Below, in pieces: positions 23,393 to 33,279 of a stretch of 36,439 nucleotides of DNA. Within the stretch, counting starts at the first letter, position 1; every line of letters starts with the position of its first letter. The position numbers were made by a program, and so were the translations under genes. The stretch is from the NCBI GenBank assembly GCA_036897485.1, contig JAYMTF010000438.1, positions 1 to 36,439 on the forward strand. Direction: 5' to 3'. Origin of the DNA: Pelargonium nanum. Lineage: Eukaryota > Streptophyta > Magnoliopsida > Geraniales > Geraniaceae. The notes below the pieces were generated by a model. That model was given only the letters and a program-made list of their open reading frames with translations. It searched no databases and was not told the DNA's origin.

Positions 23393-23924
23393 ATCATGTA
23401 AATGTACTTAGTATTTACTTGTATACAACATGATCCTTGTAGAAATTATGAGCCCTCTAGAGTTTCTTTGAAGAATCAATATAGTTAGTGAAGGCCTTGG
23501 TTTTTACCATATTTTCCGAGGGGATGTAAATGGCTGAAACCAAGTCTCTAATAATTCGATAGAAAATAACTACAAGTTTGAATTGCGGATTTGATCATTC
23601 TCATAATGTTTATAGCTATTTGTTTCTGACTCTGTCGTTTTGATTCTCTTTTGTGTCTGTTTTTCTATGATGTGCTGAGTGCTTTTAAGCTTGGTTTCTT
23701 TTTTTTTTTTTTTTTTGATAAATACTGTTAAGCTTGGTTTCAATTTAACGTTTCTTGCTTTCAAGATAAAAATATATATTTAAATAATTATAAAAATGAA
23801 GGTTATGTGTTGATTGTGACAGGACATGTGGCGTTTGAGTGCTACGTCATCTTTTTTTCGTGACTATGTAGCCAACTCTTGAACGTGAAGGCAAAGCGTG
23901 TCCATGATCACGAAGGTTTCTCTG

Positions 23925-23972
23925 CAAAAGTTGCCCATGGGAATAACCTTCTTGCCCATGGGACAACTTTTG
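23925..23972. repeat. Inverted repeat with 17-bp arms and 13-base loop
   Basis: The left arm caaaagttgcccatggg (23925-23941) pairs with cccatgggacaacttttg (23955-23972) apart from one extra A. The arms themselves contain the palindrome cccatggg. Related 'catgag' and 'catgatca' phrases recur on either side, which suggests a larger decayed fold-back unit. It is a strong hairpin but lies in spacer with no visible gene to terminate or regulate. Confidence 0.7.
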
Positions 23973-24544
23973 TTGGGAGCAAGGTAAGGTTGATGCAAAA
24001 GGACTATTTCTGATCATGAAAGCTTGTCGTGACAAGTTGTTGTCCATGAGGATTGTTTTCGTGTTCATGAGACAAATTTCATTGTAATCATCGTGACGCG
24101 AAAATGTCTCACGGTTGAAAAAGATAAACAAATTAAATATTTTAATTACAAACAACACAAAATGAGTAATTGAAAATAATAGCATCAAACTTTTCACCTT
24201 TTGCACATAACAACAAATAGAATAACTCGTTTCATCTAACTACAAAATCTTTCAATAAGTTGAATCGTTGCTACCGTTTTTAAATTTTGAGGATTTTTTT
24301 TTAAATTACTTCTAAAAATCTCAAAACTCAATCCCGTTCGCAACTATTCTATTTCTTAAAAAAAATTGTAGTCTGATAATAAAACGCATTATTTTATCCT
24401 TCCATACGTTTGTTGTGGAACAGCCACCGCTTTGTTCACCAGTGCCAATGTCGTGATACTCAAAACCCATCTCATCATGCTCCTTCGTTTTCCCACCATT
24501 TTCATTTCACTTTATACTGAAATTTTATATACTATCAATTACAG

Positions 24545-24618
24545 ATGTTGCAGATGAAGAAGGAGAAGAAGCTTCAGTTTCAATTAATGAAAAGCCAGAT
24601 GTTGTAGATGATGACTAG
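24545..24618 (+). other. Exon-like scrap with acidic C-terminal reading frame
   Basis: After a good acceptor (atcaattacag ending at 24544), a frame of 24 residues runs to TAG 24616-24618. It is rich in Glu and Asp and ends in KPDVVDDD. It reads like the last exon of an acidic protein. I could not find a matching upstream exon or recognise the protein. It could be a gene remnant or chance. Confidence 0.2.
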
Positions 24619-27095
24619 CTCTCTTACCTTTTAGGTCTGTATCTGGTAATTAATCAATTTCCTTTTTATCTCTGTTTTGTTCCCACTTTATTTGGGTTAA
24701 TTTTTAACATGTCAATTGATTGATCTTACTTATTTTCTCAAGTCTTTGTTAATTAGTGTTCTTTTGATTATTTTTGTTTTAAGAAAAAAAATTGGAAACC
24801 CCTTCTCTTCATGGTTATTGAATGCATTTATTAGTTACATAATGATTTGGGGATAGCTGTTAATTTTTAGTAGTTACTTGGAGGTTTATGCTTGGTGGGT
24901 TTGGGAGAATATTGCATATTTGAAAATGGGAATGATGCTTCTATAGAGAGTTTGTTTGACTGAACTATAGGATGCTTTATCGGTCTATAGGTTACTCTTT
25001 TGGATCTCATTTCAGGATATCTACTGACTTGTGTATTCCAGTTTCGCTTAGATTTATACCATTTTCTCTAAGCGAAGACTGAAGTTCATTCTGCAGAGTA
25101 GTTGAGAACTTGATGAATTCTATCCATTATAATGAAGGTGTACTTCAGTATTTGTTTGTTGTGATTTTCTTACCCGCAGAAAGGGTCAGTGTAGAAAGAA
25201 GAGAAGAAAAACAAAATCATATTGCTTGAATTTGAACATGATTTAGGTCTGTTGATATGAAACTCTGAGGAAGGTTAACAAAGTTATGTCTTCTAAAAGA
25301 TTTTGAGTGTCTTCCTAGGAAACCTATTATATGTCTACTCGACTCCTTGTTTTGGGCAAATGTGTGTTCTCTGGAAAATGGATTGTTTGTAAAGCATCAC
25401 ATGCCAGGAAATGTGGTGCACTAGGATGATGTATATGTATAGATTGTAAAGTAATGTTATATCCTAGTGAAGGCTTGCCTTTCATTTAAGTGATAAAAAA
25501 AATCCACTTGAGCAAGTAAAAATAAAATATACTTGTACTTTTTCTGCTTGGGAAATATATCAGCATTGAGGGTAAATGATTCTCCCCGGACTCCGCAATA
25601 GGGGAGCCACCTGCACTTAGCTGCCCTTCTTTATCGTACCCAATATAGTGAAGCCTTGAAATGGTAGTGTTTGTATTATCTAGTACAGAAACATTATTTA
25701 CATTTCTTCCATGTTGAGACTTCTTGGGAATTAGTGTTTTCTGATGATTTCGGGATGATGAGTACTATTATGTTTTGAAATTATCTTATGTTGATGGGCA
25801 AACTTGTTGTTGAGCATTTTCTTCCACTTTTCTATTATGTTTCACTAGGCCAATTCACTAGAATGCATTCCTATATTGGCAGTGAAGATGCCTCTTGTGT
25901 AATATTTAATTCCAACGTAACATATCTACAATTTGAGATGTCTTCTTGAAAACCATGCAGTTAATCATTGGTTGGATGAGCATTGAAGGGTTAGATTTCA
26001 AAGCTGAGGAAGATGGCTCGGCGTAGAGTATCTGGTTTGATGAATTTATCTATCCCTCCTAATTAAACTGAATTTCTCTCTGAAATTGTTGAGGGCTTGT
26101 GTCAGTAATATATGAACCAAATTCAAAATGTTTGGTGATAATGTCTAATTAAAAAATATCAGTGTTGGAACACACTAGTTAAAATAACATATTTAGATAC
26201 GAAGTCAACATATACACGACTTCAATTATGTTTCAACATAAAACACAAAATCTTGCTTTAGTAGCTATTGGTGTGTATGGAGATTATTTTTAATAGGTAA
26301 AAGACTTGAAAATTTTAAAAATTAAGCCAAATGAGCACTGAAAATACTCTAATAAAGGTATATTTTAAGATATCTAAAAAAAATTGGGGTAAAGAACTAT
26401 CAATATTTGTTAAACTATGAGATGCCCTTCAAAATATCTAAAATTTACGGTGGGCAAAAATATATTATTTTTGAAAAGTAGAGGTACATATGAAAATCGT
26501 TAAAATCTATTGTGGCAAGTGTCCCACTGCCCTCAATTCGGATTAGTCCCTTTCTGAATGTCTGTTCGAAAGTTGATGAAATTATTAAGAATTTATTTGC
26601 TCGTGATAAATCATAAATCAGGGATGATAATTTTATCCAAACTTGATGAACACCTGCATTTCTTGATACGTTTGGATCGAGTTTGGAGATCACTTATCTT
26701 GGATCGGGTCAAGTTTGAGAAATTGTATGATCTTTGAATGTGTATCAGGTATGAATACAGAGGACTATTTGCCTATCCGCCCCGTTCTCATCTATTCTTG
26801 TTTATCATATTAAATTAGCCATTAAAATTACAACAGCATAAAAAATGTCTTCGTATAAAACCTTCTTAGTATTATAATTGGTAAACTAGAATCGTATTTT
26901 ATTGAGGGAAAATCTGATCCTAAAAATGGTTCAGGGATGGGCATGGAAAAGGATCCTGGAATGGCATTAGGGTAGAAATTGTTTTGGAACGGGATCAGAA
27001 AAAACCCGCCCTAAATGGACCTGTTGTCATTTCTATCCTAAATGACACTTGATTGCATAAAAAAGATCAATGCATTACTCGGAAATGTCGGGTAC

Positions 27096-27255
27096 AAATA
27101 AAACTAGCGGTGGTAAAAAATCTTTGCAAATGCGGTTTTGTTATGTATCTAGAATGAATATATATTTATATGGTTAAAATAAAATTAGGGTCGGTAAAAA
27201 AATCTGTATAGATGCAATTTCGTAATATATTCGGACATAATATATAAATCCGGAT
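27096..27255. repeat. Diverged 81-bp tandem repeat upstream of the F-box gene
   Basis: aaataaaactagcggtggta at 27096 recurs as aaataaaattagggtcggta at 27177. The similarity continues, at roughly 70 percent by eye, through the rest of each unit. The array ends about 85 bases before the F-box TATA box, so it lies in the promoter. Confidence 0.6.
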
Positions 27256-27340
27256 ATGCTATACTAAAAATGGATGCAACATAAATGGGAGTTATGCTTA
27301 TCTTTGTTCTAATTGAAAGTTTATGAGTGAATGTATTTCG

Positions 27341-27348
27341 TATAAATA
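27341..27348 (+). promoter_or_regulatory. TATA box of the F-box gene
   Basis: TATAAATA lies 69 bases before the ATG at 27410. This predicts a transcription start near 27370-27380 and a short leader of 30-40 bases. It is the clearest core promoter element in the window. Confidence 0.65.
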
Positions 27349-27409
27349 TCGAAGAAATCTTCAATATCTATCATTCAGAATTTAATCAACTATATACTAG
27401 TTGACAGCA

Positions 27410-28558
27410 ATGTCATCTATTCAGCTTCCTGATGATATAGTTGTCCAAATTCTGACAAGGCTTCCCTCAAAATGTCTAATACGATGTAAGTGTGTCTGCA
27501 GGTCCTGGTGTTCTCTCATTAGCCATCCCCAATTCCTCACTAAACACCTCTTCCTTGACTACAACAACGACGACAATGGCCATCTCCTCATCAAGCGCCG
27601 CAGCAAAGCAACCAAAGCCCATGTCTACTCTTTGCTCTCCTATCAAACACTTCGTGAGGGTGGCTATGATCATCTCCGAACTCAAGCTTTACCATATCCA
27701 GAGCTTCGCCACAAGGAGGCAGACATCCGAATGTTGAGTCTTTTCGATGGTACGCTCTGCCTGTACGATACTAATTGTGAAAACATTGTTTTTTGGTCTT
27801 CTCTGAATGGAGACACGAAGATCCTACCACAATCCGATGTGCTCGACGAGCCTGGGACAACCCCAGTCATGGAGGGCATTGGGTTTGGTTACGATTTCGT
27901 CCACATTGACTATAAGGTGGTAAGAATTAGTACCATCCATGTTGATGGCGATCCCAACAACCTCTTACTTGGTCCCAAAGTTGAGCTGTACAGCTTCATG
28001 GATGATTCCTGGAGAGGTATAGACATGTTCCGATTTCTGCCAACTGAAATAGTTCTTAATCAGAATGGGCGAGCTATGCCGTACCCCAATGGGATCTTTT
28101 TTCTATGGACGTATAGGCTTCTGAGGACTTTCTTTCGGGAGGACAAAGCTGAGGTGCTTCTTTCATTTGATTTGACCACTGAGGAGTTTCAAGCCATATT
28201 GCTTCCGGAAGTTCTAGATGGAAGCAAGATGAATGTTCTGAAAAAAGAAGTATTTGTATTGAACGAGTACATTACTATAGTTGCTTTTCCTCCGAAGGAG
28301 CTGGAGAAAACCTTTGATGTGTGGGTTTTGCTTGAGTATGGCGTGCAGGAGTCTTGGACTAAACTGTTTAGCGTCGGACCTTTTGTTGGGATCGAGAGGC
28401 CTCTTTGGGTATGGAAAAATGGCGAGATTCTGATGGAAAACAGAGACGGAGAGTTGGTGATGTACAATCCCTTCACCGGGCAGATGAAAGACACGGACAT
28501 TGCTGGAGTTCCGCGATCGCTGCAGATTGTTATGTACAATGTCATAAGTAGATGTTAA
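27410..28558 (+). CDS. F-box protein with F-box-associated (FBA) domain, intronless
   Basis: A single exon of 382 aa starts at ATG 27410 (MSSIQLPDDIV). An in-frame TTG extension upstream is not a start. Residues 4-47 form an F-box with the conserved LPDDI, IL.RLP and C.CRSW.SLI elements. This motif binds SKP1 and so places the protein in an SCF ubiquitin ligase. Later segments fit an FBA fold that would select the substrate: a Gly-Leu-type 'FDGTLCLYD', then GIGFGYDFVHIDYKVVRI and a VELYS strand. Such proteins are often 350-420 aa, and the absence of introns is common in this large, fast-evolving family (CPR1/CPR30-like and S-locus F-box relatives). The substrate cannot be told. It has its own TATA box and sits between the conserved CLPB3 and CaM-binding genes. 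I see no break, and codon use looks normal. Confidence 0.9.
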   Translation: MSSIQLPDDIVVQILTRLPSKCLIRCKCVCRSWCSLISHPQFLTKHLFLDYNNDDNGHLLIKRRSKATKAHVYSLLSYQTLREGGYDHLRTQALPYPELRHKEADIRMLSLFDGTLCLYDTNCENIVFWSSLNGDTKILPQSDVLDEPGTTPVMEGIGFGYDFVHIDYKVVRISTIHVDGDPNNLLLGPKVELYSFMDDSWRGIDMFRFLPTEIVLNQNGRAMPYPNGIFFLWTYRLLRTFFREDKAEVLLSFDLTTEEFQAILLPEVLDGSKMNVLKKEVFVLNEYITIVAFPPKELEKTFDVWVLLEYGVQESWTKLFSVGPFVGIERPLWVWKNGEILMENRDGELVMYNPFTGQMKDTDIAGVPRSLQIVMYNVISRC

Positions 28559-28810
28559 GATTTTATTCAGTTTTTGTGTGTTTTGTTTGAGGTCTTTAGA
28601 TTGGTGCTTGCTGCTGTAATTTCTATTCTGATTCCATTGGTAATGTAGTGAGTATTTGTTTGTCTTTTTAAAAGGATTGTAGCTCAAGAACAATCAGGTG
28701 TGATCAATTATGACTTGTGACTATGACTTTTAATATGCAAAATATGTTTGTTGTATGGACACCTCATAGTGTTCAGTATCCGTACACCTTGGAATTTGGT
28801 TAACAATAGG

Positions 28811-29460
28811 TTGGATTGCGACTTTCTCAAAAGATCGTTACCTATTGTCCAACATCGATCCGTCTGTTGTTAACTTATTAAGCTATAAGATACTGAGTTT
28901 TATGGATGCATTCTCATGGTACAACTAGATTCATACGACAAAAGATGATGAGGAAAAACTTCCCTCATAACGATCAGGACCGTAGATCATGCTATTCAGT
29001 CTTAAGAATGCGGGGCCACATACCAACGACTAGTAAACCACATGTTCGCCAACCAAAATGGGTGCAACATGGAGGTATACATGCATGGATGACATGTTAT
29101 TGAATTTCCTCAATGCAGAGGACCATGTATCCCATATGCGAGAAGCCTTTCCGTTCTTTACAAGTTCGAAAACCTTGATGAGTGTGCTTTCGAGGAACAA
29201 GCGAGCATGTTCTTGGGTTTTATGACGAACAGTCGAGTGATAAATGTGAACTCAAACAAAATCACCGCATTTACTCCAATGCAACAACCAAAGAACATCA
29301 AAGACGTACAAAGATTAACATGTTGAGTCGTAGCATTGAACAGCTTCGTTTCCTGGTCAGCAAACAAATTGCCGAGCAAGTGTTCAATGAGCTCAATAAG
29401 TACCTATGTAGTCCAAATGTACTTCCTCTTCAACTCTATGTACATGAATTCATCATTCAG
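28811..29460 (+). mobile_element. Decayed Ty3/gypsy retrotransposon polymerase fragment (reverse transcriptase to start of RNase H)
   Basis: Landmarks of plant gypsy reverse transcriptase occur in the right order but in shifting frames: KDRY (28830-28841), SFMDAFSWYN just after 28890, LKNAG (29001-29015), the active-site box MDDM (29095-29106), AEDHVSHMREAF shortly after, FLGFM near 29210, KNIKDVQRLT (29294-29323) and FNELNKYL near 29383. At least three frames and several stop codons are involved, so it is dead. There are no LTRs, integrase or gag here; only about 650 bases of pol survive. It lies between the converging ends of the F-box and CaM-binding genes. Open frames at 28906-29103 and 29182-29487 are parts of it and should not be annotated as genes. 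Confidence 0.85.
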
Positions 29461-29676
29461 AAAACAAAGCAATCACATGATTGTTAAACAAGTAAAAAAA
29501 AAACATTTATAGAGTATAAATGTCACAAATAAAACAAGTAAACACCACAACCCTACATCCAAATTCAAAGCTATGGGAAAGGGTTAAGCAGCTGCAGGTG
29601 AACAAATCTACCTCTAAAACTTGTTAAGCTTGCAAGTAACAAGCTCGCACTTATTACCAATATATTTGATTCCATG

Positions 29677-31206
29677 TCAGTTGACAGTAGTTGCAAAAGG
29701 TTTGTGCTCCTGAAGGGAGATGACAGTCTCAAAAGCACCAACCAAAGCCTTAACCTTACTTTTCTGTGTTCCAACAAGTTTACTTGCTGTTTCTTCGATT
29801 ACGTTATTCAACAATCCCTTGGCATCTCTCTTTTCCTCCACATCTTGATGCCTTAAAACAACTTGCTCAGAACCGACGACTTCACTGCTTTTTGTTTCAC
29901 CCTCAACTTCTCTCGGGTTCATGCTTCTGCTATCAGCACCAATCTTGACGTCTTGCTTCTCCTCCAACAATCTCCCCCTCCTAAATTTGAGTCTCCTTGG
30001 ACCATTAGTACTATTCTCAGATAGAATGTCAAGCACCTTTCCTCTCCTGAAACTCAATTTTTCAGGCTCGATAGTATCTTCTGCATGAACCTTGGAGGCC
30101 TTCCTGAAAGTTGTTTCAGTACCCATAGATTCCTCAAGGTTGTCTTCTTCTTCTTCTTCCTCTTCCTCTACTTCTTTCTCAAGGGATGGCAAAGGTGACA
30201 AGTCTTTTGGGGATGAAAATTTGGGAGGAAGTGAACACAATTCAACAGCAAAGCTTCCATTTTGATCAGATTCTGAAAGTTTGTTCTCAGTTTCTGTAGT
30301 GATGACATACAAAGTCTTCTCCGGCACTTCATCCTCGTCATGTTGCTTAACTTCAGACTTTCTAATCTTGTTCTGATTTTTATGTGGTGACACAACTTTC
30401 AGGCTCCTTGGCTTTCTTAATTTCGAAATAGCTACTCTACTTACATATGGTCTGGTCGAGGTGACAGGAGGTGTCCCAATTTTCTCGCCAGCAACACTGT
30501 TGTGTCCTGTAGCCTCCTCAACCACCTTGAGGTCATTGTTTCTTCTGCTGCGAAAACCTCCAGCTGCAGGCTCAGTCGAATGCAATAGCTTCACTGCTGA
30601 AGATTTTGGCTTCAAAGAAGTAGCACGCTTTGCAAACATGTTGGAATCATCCGCTTCTGATGCAGTTTTCACAGAGAAACATACTTCCTCAGAAGATGAA
30701 ACTTCCTGCTTTATGGCTTTAGAGGCATCAGATACACATCTGTTTAACTTCGTCACCTCACGACCATTGGACAAGCGGGTTCTCGACTTGGACTCTTCAT
30801 GACCATCAGATAAGCGGTTTCTTGACTTTGGCACTTCATTGCCAGACAAGCGAGTTCTTTGAACAGGCATAGATTTAAGCTTGGCCAGCGAGGCCTTTTT
30901 CCTTTTCAGAAAACCACTCTCTGTCGGGTTAGGTACATTGGTCTCAGCATTGGGTGAAGGTTTGGACTTGGCTAGAATTGCTTTCTTCTTCGCAGCCAGA
31001 ACTTCACTTTCTTCAACCGCATGTTTCCTCCCATATTTACAAAAATCATGACAGGAACCGGTAGAAGCTCTGAGATAATGAGGAGGAACATACTCCACAC
31101 TGTTATTGATGGAACTTGATTTTCCTGTAGAGTGTCTTCTCAAACTACCTCTCGTCGTCTTTTTTAATTCAGAAGTCATGAATGAATTGAAGCTCGCCTC
31201 AGCCAT
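29677..31206 (-). CDS. Plant calmodulin-binding protein (CaM_binding domain family), single coding exon
   Basis: The frame runs from ATG 31206 to TGA 29677, 509 aa. An upstream in-frame TTG is not a start. Residues 40-60 contain PHYLRASTGSCHDFCKYG, the N-terminal signature of this plant family. Residues about 384-500 form the C-terminal calmodulin-binding domain: two LSFRRGK/LKFRRGR basic blocks, then an amphipathic stretch with LLNNVIEETASKLV. Between them the protein is low-complexity, Ser/Lys/Glu-rich and likely disordered. It has an acidic run of nine Glu and Asp at 347-355 and three 12-13-residue repeats beginning RLS at about 119-153. Relatives bind calmodulin in a calcium-dependent way, and some act in pathogen response. 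The exact role here is unknown. It converges with the F-box gene. By order it would match Arabidopsis At5g15430. Confidence 0.9.
   Translation of the reverse strand: MAEASFNSFMTSELKKTTRGSLRRHSTGKSSSINNSVEYVPPHYLRASTGSCHDFCKYGRKHAVEESEVLAAKKKAILAKSKPSPNAETNVPNPTESGFLKRKKASLAKLKSMPVQRTRLSGNEVPKSRNRLSDGHEESKSRTRLSNGREVTKLNRCVSDASKAIKQEVSSSEEVCFSVKTASEADDSNMFAKRATSLKPKSSAVKLLHSTEPAAGGFRSRRNNDLKVVEEATGHNSVAGEKIGTPPVTSTRPYVSRVAISKLRKPRSLKVVSPHKNQNKIRKSEVKQHDEDEVPEKTLYVITTETENKLSESDQNGSFAVELCSLPPKFSSPKDLSPLPSLEKEVEEEEEEEEDNLEESMGTETTFRKASKVHAEDTIEPEKLSFRRGKVLDILSENSTNGPRRLKFRRGRLLEEKQDVKIGADSRSMNPREVEGETKSSEVVGSEQVVLRHQDVEEKRDAKGLLNNVIEETASKLVGTQKSKVKALVGAFETVISLQEHKPFATTVN
30742..30858 (-). repeat. 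In-frame 36-39-bp minisatellite in the CaM-binding protein gene
   Basis: Three head-to-tail units code for RTRLSGNEVPKS, RNRLSDGHEESKS and RTRLSNGREVTKL (residues 117-154). Each offers an R-x-R-L-S site of the kind favoured by basophilic kinases such as CDPKs. Copy number may vary between accessions because each unit is a whole number of codons. Confidence 0.75.
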
Positions 31207-31249
31207 CTTCAAGTGAAATACACAGAACAAAAGAGAACAGAAAATCCTT

Positions 31250-32333
31250 CCTGAAAATCAAACAAAACAGGATAAGAAGTTGAAAAGAAGAGAAGCAAAA
31301 CATTGTTTTGACAAAATAAATCAGGTTTTATCAAAAGTGGAAACATCACTGCGAGGGAGAGAACTAATCTATACCTAGTTTGATATCTTTATGAACTTAA
31401 ACACAATCAAACTTGAAAATTATTCCACCCTGAAAAAGAAAATGAGATAGTCAATAGATGTCGTATTAAAAGGAAAAGCATTTAGATTCTAGAACAAGCT
31501 ACTAATCATTATAAAATTGCAGATTTTGCAAGAGAATAAACATTCCAAACTTAAATCCGTTACGGGATGAAAAACAACTCACATCTCCGCTGAAAAATTA
31601 AAAGTTTTCCAAATTTTGCAATTGAATTAAATCCTTACAAATCAGACCATGATAACATGAAAGATAAATATGATCCCCAAACTCCAAAGAGTGCATTAAT
31701 GAAACACATATTATAGACTGAAAAGATAGTAAAGTAGATGCACAAGTAAATCTGATTCTAGAAGTTGGACTTTAGCTGTTCTCTTCCATTTAACAATTAT
31801 ACATCACCAAATCATGATTCTCAAATACCCCAAGAACTACACACACTTTGTTACAGTGGCCTTTTTTTTTTAAAACTTGACTAAACTCCATAATTCCGAA
31901 GAAAATCATAACTAAGCATTAAAAAATGGAATGGAATTGCATGCCATCAAAGTAGAAAAGAAGAGAAACAGCAGACTTGAAGCTTATCAGTAATAAGAAA
32001 TTGTAATATAAATTCACAACACAGAACTACAAAATCAAAGAACTGTAATTGAATAATATTCAAATTAGTTTTTTCTAGATAAATGAGACCAAATGTAAGG
32101 TAAAAAATGCCCCAATTACACAATCTAAGCAAAAATGGAGCTATGAAAACTAGAGACACCCATGTGATGTCTACACTAGGCCAACAATGGTGGACAAGCA
32201 GAGCCATCTCCAAACATTACCACCAAAAGGGTTTTAAAATCAAATCAAGAGATTAAGCAAGAACAGTGAAACTCATTTGAGAAGAAACTCGAATAAGCAA
32301 AACCAAAAGCTTCAAATATGAAAACGAACCTAC
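31250..32333 (-). other. Spliced 5' leader region of the CaM-binding protein gene
   Basis: Reading the minus strand, a strong acceptor (gattttcag ending at 31251) lies 45 bases before the ATG. Candidate donors include gtatag near 31376 and gtaggt near 32333. A further acceptor (ttttcag) ends near 31431. The leader therefore seems to contain one long intron or two or more shorter ones, with the first exon at about 32334-32450. No ORF of note lies inside. The choice between the models is open. Confidence 0.4.
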
Positions 32334-32950
32334 AAATCACAAGGTCTGTCTGTGGAGAACACCGATCAAGCTTCGATTTTGAAGCAAACCCACGAATGTC
32401 AACTGGAAAAAACGAGAACCCATCTCAGAAACAATATAAAATAATATAAAAACGCCAAGCTTTTGAGTTCCTGCAAAAACCTGTGCTTAACCAGAAAGCG
32501 AAGAAAGGCAATGGATGCGAAAGAGGCAACCTTTTCTTTAGATAAATTGTTAGTTGTTTTTGCTTCAAAGATCGTGCAAGCAACTGTTTCTTTCTACAGT
32601 ATATTTTTGTTTTGGTTTCTGCGTCTGGTGGCCTTTTGCATTCTGCTCTTTTGTTGCAGAAGAATATGTGAAATTTGGCGAGGAAGATAGATAAAAATAT
32701 AATTTAAATTTGAATTAAATATAAATAAATGAAAACGGCTTGTGGGTCCTATGCGAGTTCTTGTTGATGCCTGAGATTAGCCGTTATTCAATTGTGTTTT
32801 TACGCTGGTTCGAATGGGAACGTTTTTATTTTATTTAGAATAACAGAATTTCGTTTTCGTGTCAGTTTTGAAACTGTTTTCAAAGGGCCAAGTACTAGTA
32901 TTAATGGGGACAAGTGACAACTCTCACGCGGCCAATTCCGCATATAAGGT

Positions 32951-33276
32951 AAAAGACACAATTTAATTTCGAATTTTATGACTCGGTCCAATTTAGTTTT
33001 AAAATTTTTAATCTTCGAATTATCGTGTTTCAATATAATTTGATATCTAAACTTTTTTAAAACCTAAAATAAACTATGTATTTTTAAACAATGACCTAAT
33101 TCGGCTCTGAACTTTTTATATAAGCTCTAAGAGTAAATTACTATTTTGGATTTAAAAAAGCTCAGGGATCAAAATGGGTCGAAACACGAAAGTTTAAAGA
33201 CTATTTTGGGTTTAAAAAATTTATGGATCAAATTGGGTCGAAACATGAAAGTTCAGAGACAAAATTGGGTCTTTTC
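32951..33276. mobile_element. Fold-back element with long terminal inverted repeats (non-autonomous, possibly Mutator-like)
   Basis: The left arm from aaaagacacaattt (32951) to about 33075 matches the reverse complement of the right arm (about 33134-33276, ending aaattgggtctttt). Long stretches agree, broken by one deletion in the left arm. Each arm contains a roughly 60-base internal repeat; in the right arm, units begin at 33140 and 33200. Long sub-terminally repetitive arms without coding sequence suit a Mutator-like MITE. I could not find a clear 9-base target duplication, so the family is a guess. Confidence 0.6.
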
Positions 33277-33279
33277 CGT

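Larger units (their letters stand above)
23393..27095. other. Long spacer between CLPB3 and the F-box gene
   Basis: The first 100-200 bases are the likely CLPB3 3' UTR. A T run lies at 23699-23716. Beyond that I see no supported gene in 3.6 kb. Items noted are an inverted repeat at 23925-23972, an exon-like scrap at 24545-24618, and a short inverted repeat with 10-base arms (ttcgcttaga, 25043-25052 and 25067-25076). Open frames at 23847-24206 and 26445-26693 (minus) look like chance. The region could hold non-coding transcripts, which sequence alone cannot show. Confidence 0.5.

Noticed and set aside
23847..24206. 119-codon minus-strand frame over the hairpin region
   Set aside because: No start context or family resemblance; the C-terminal part is just the inverted repeat read through.
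28189..28693. Minus-strand frames opposite the F-box gene
   Set aside because: They are shadows of the coding strand; the F-box frame has clear domains.
32463..32690. 75-codon plus-strand frame upstream of the CaM-binding gene
   Set aside because: It lies in the likely first exon and promoter of the minus-strand gene and shows no known domain.
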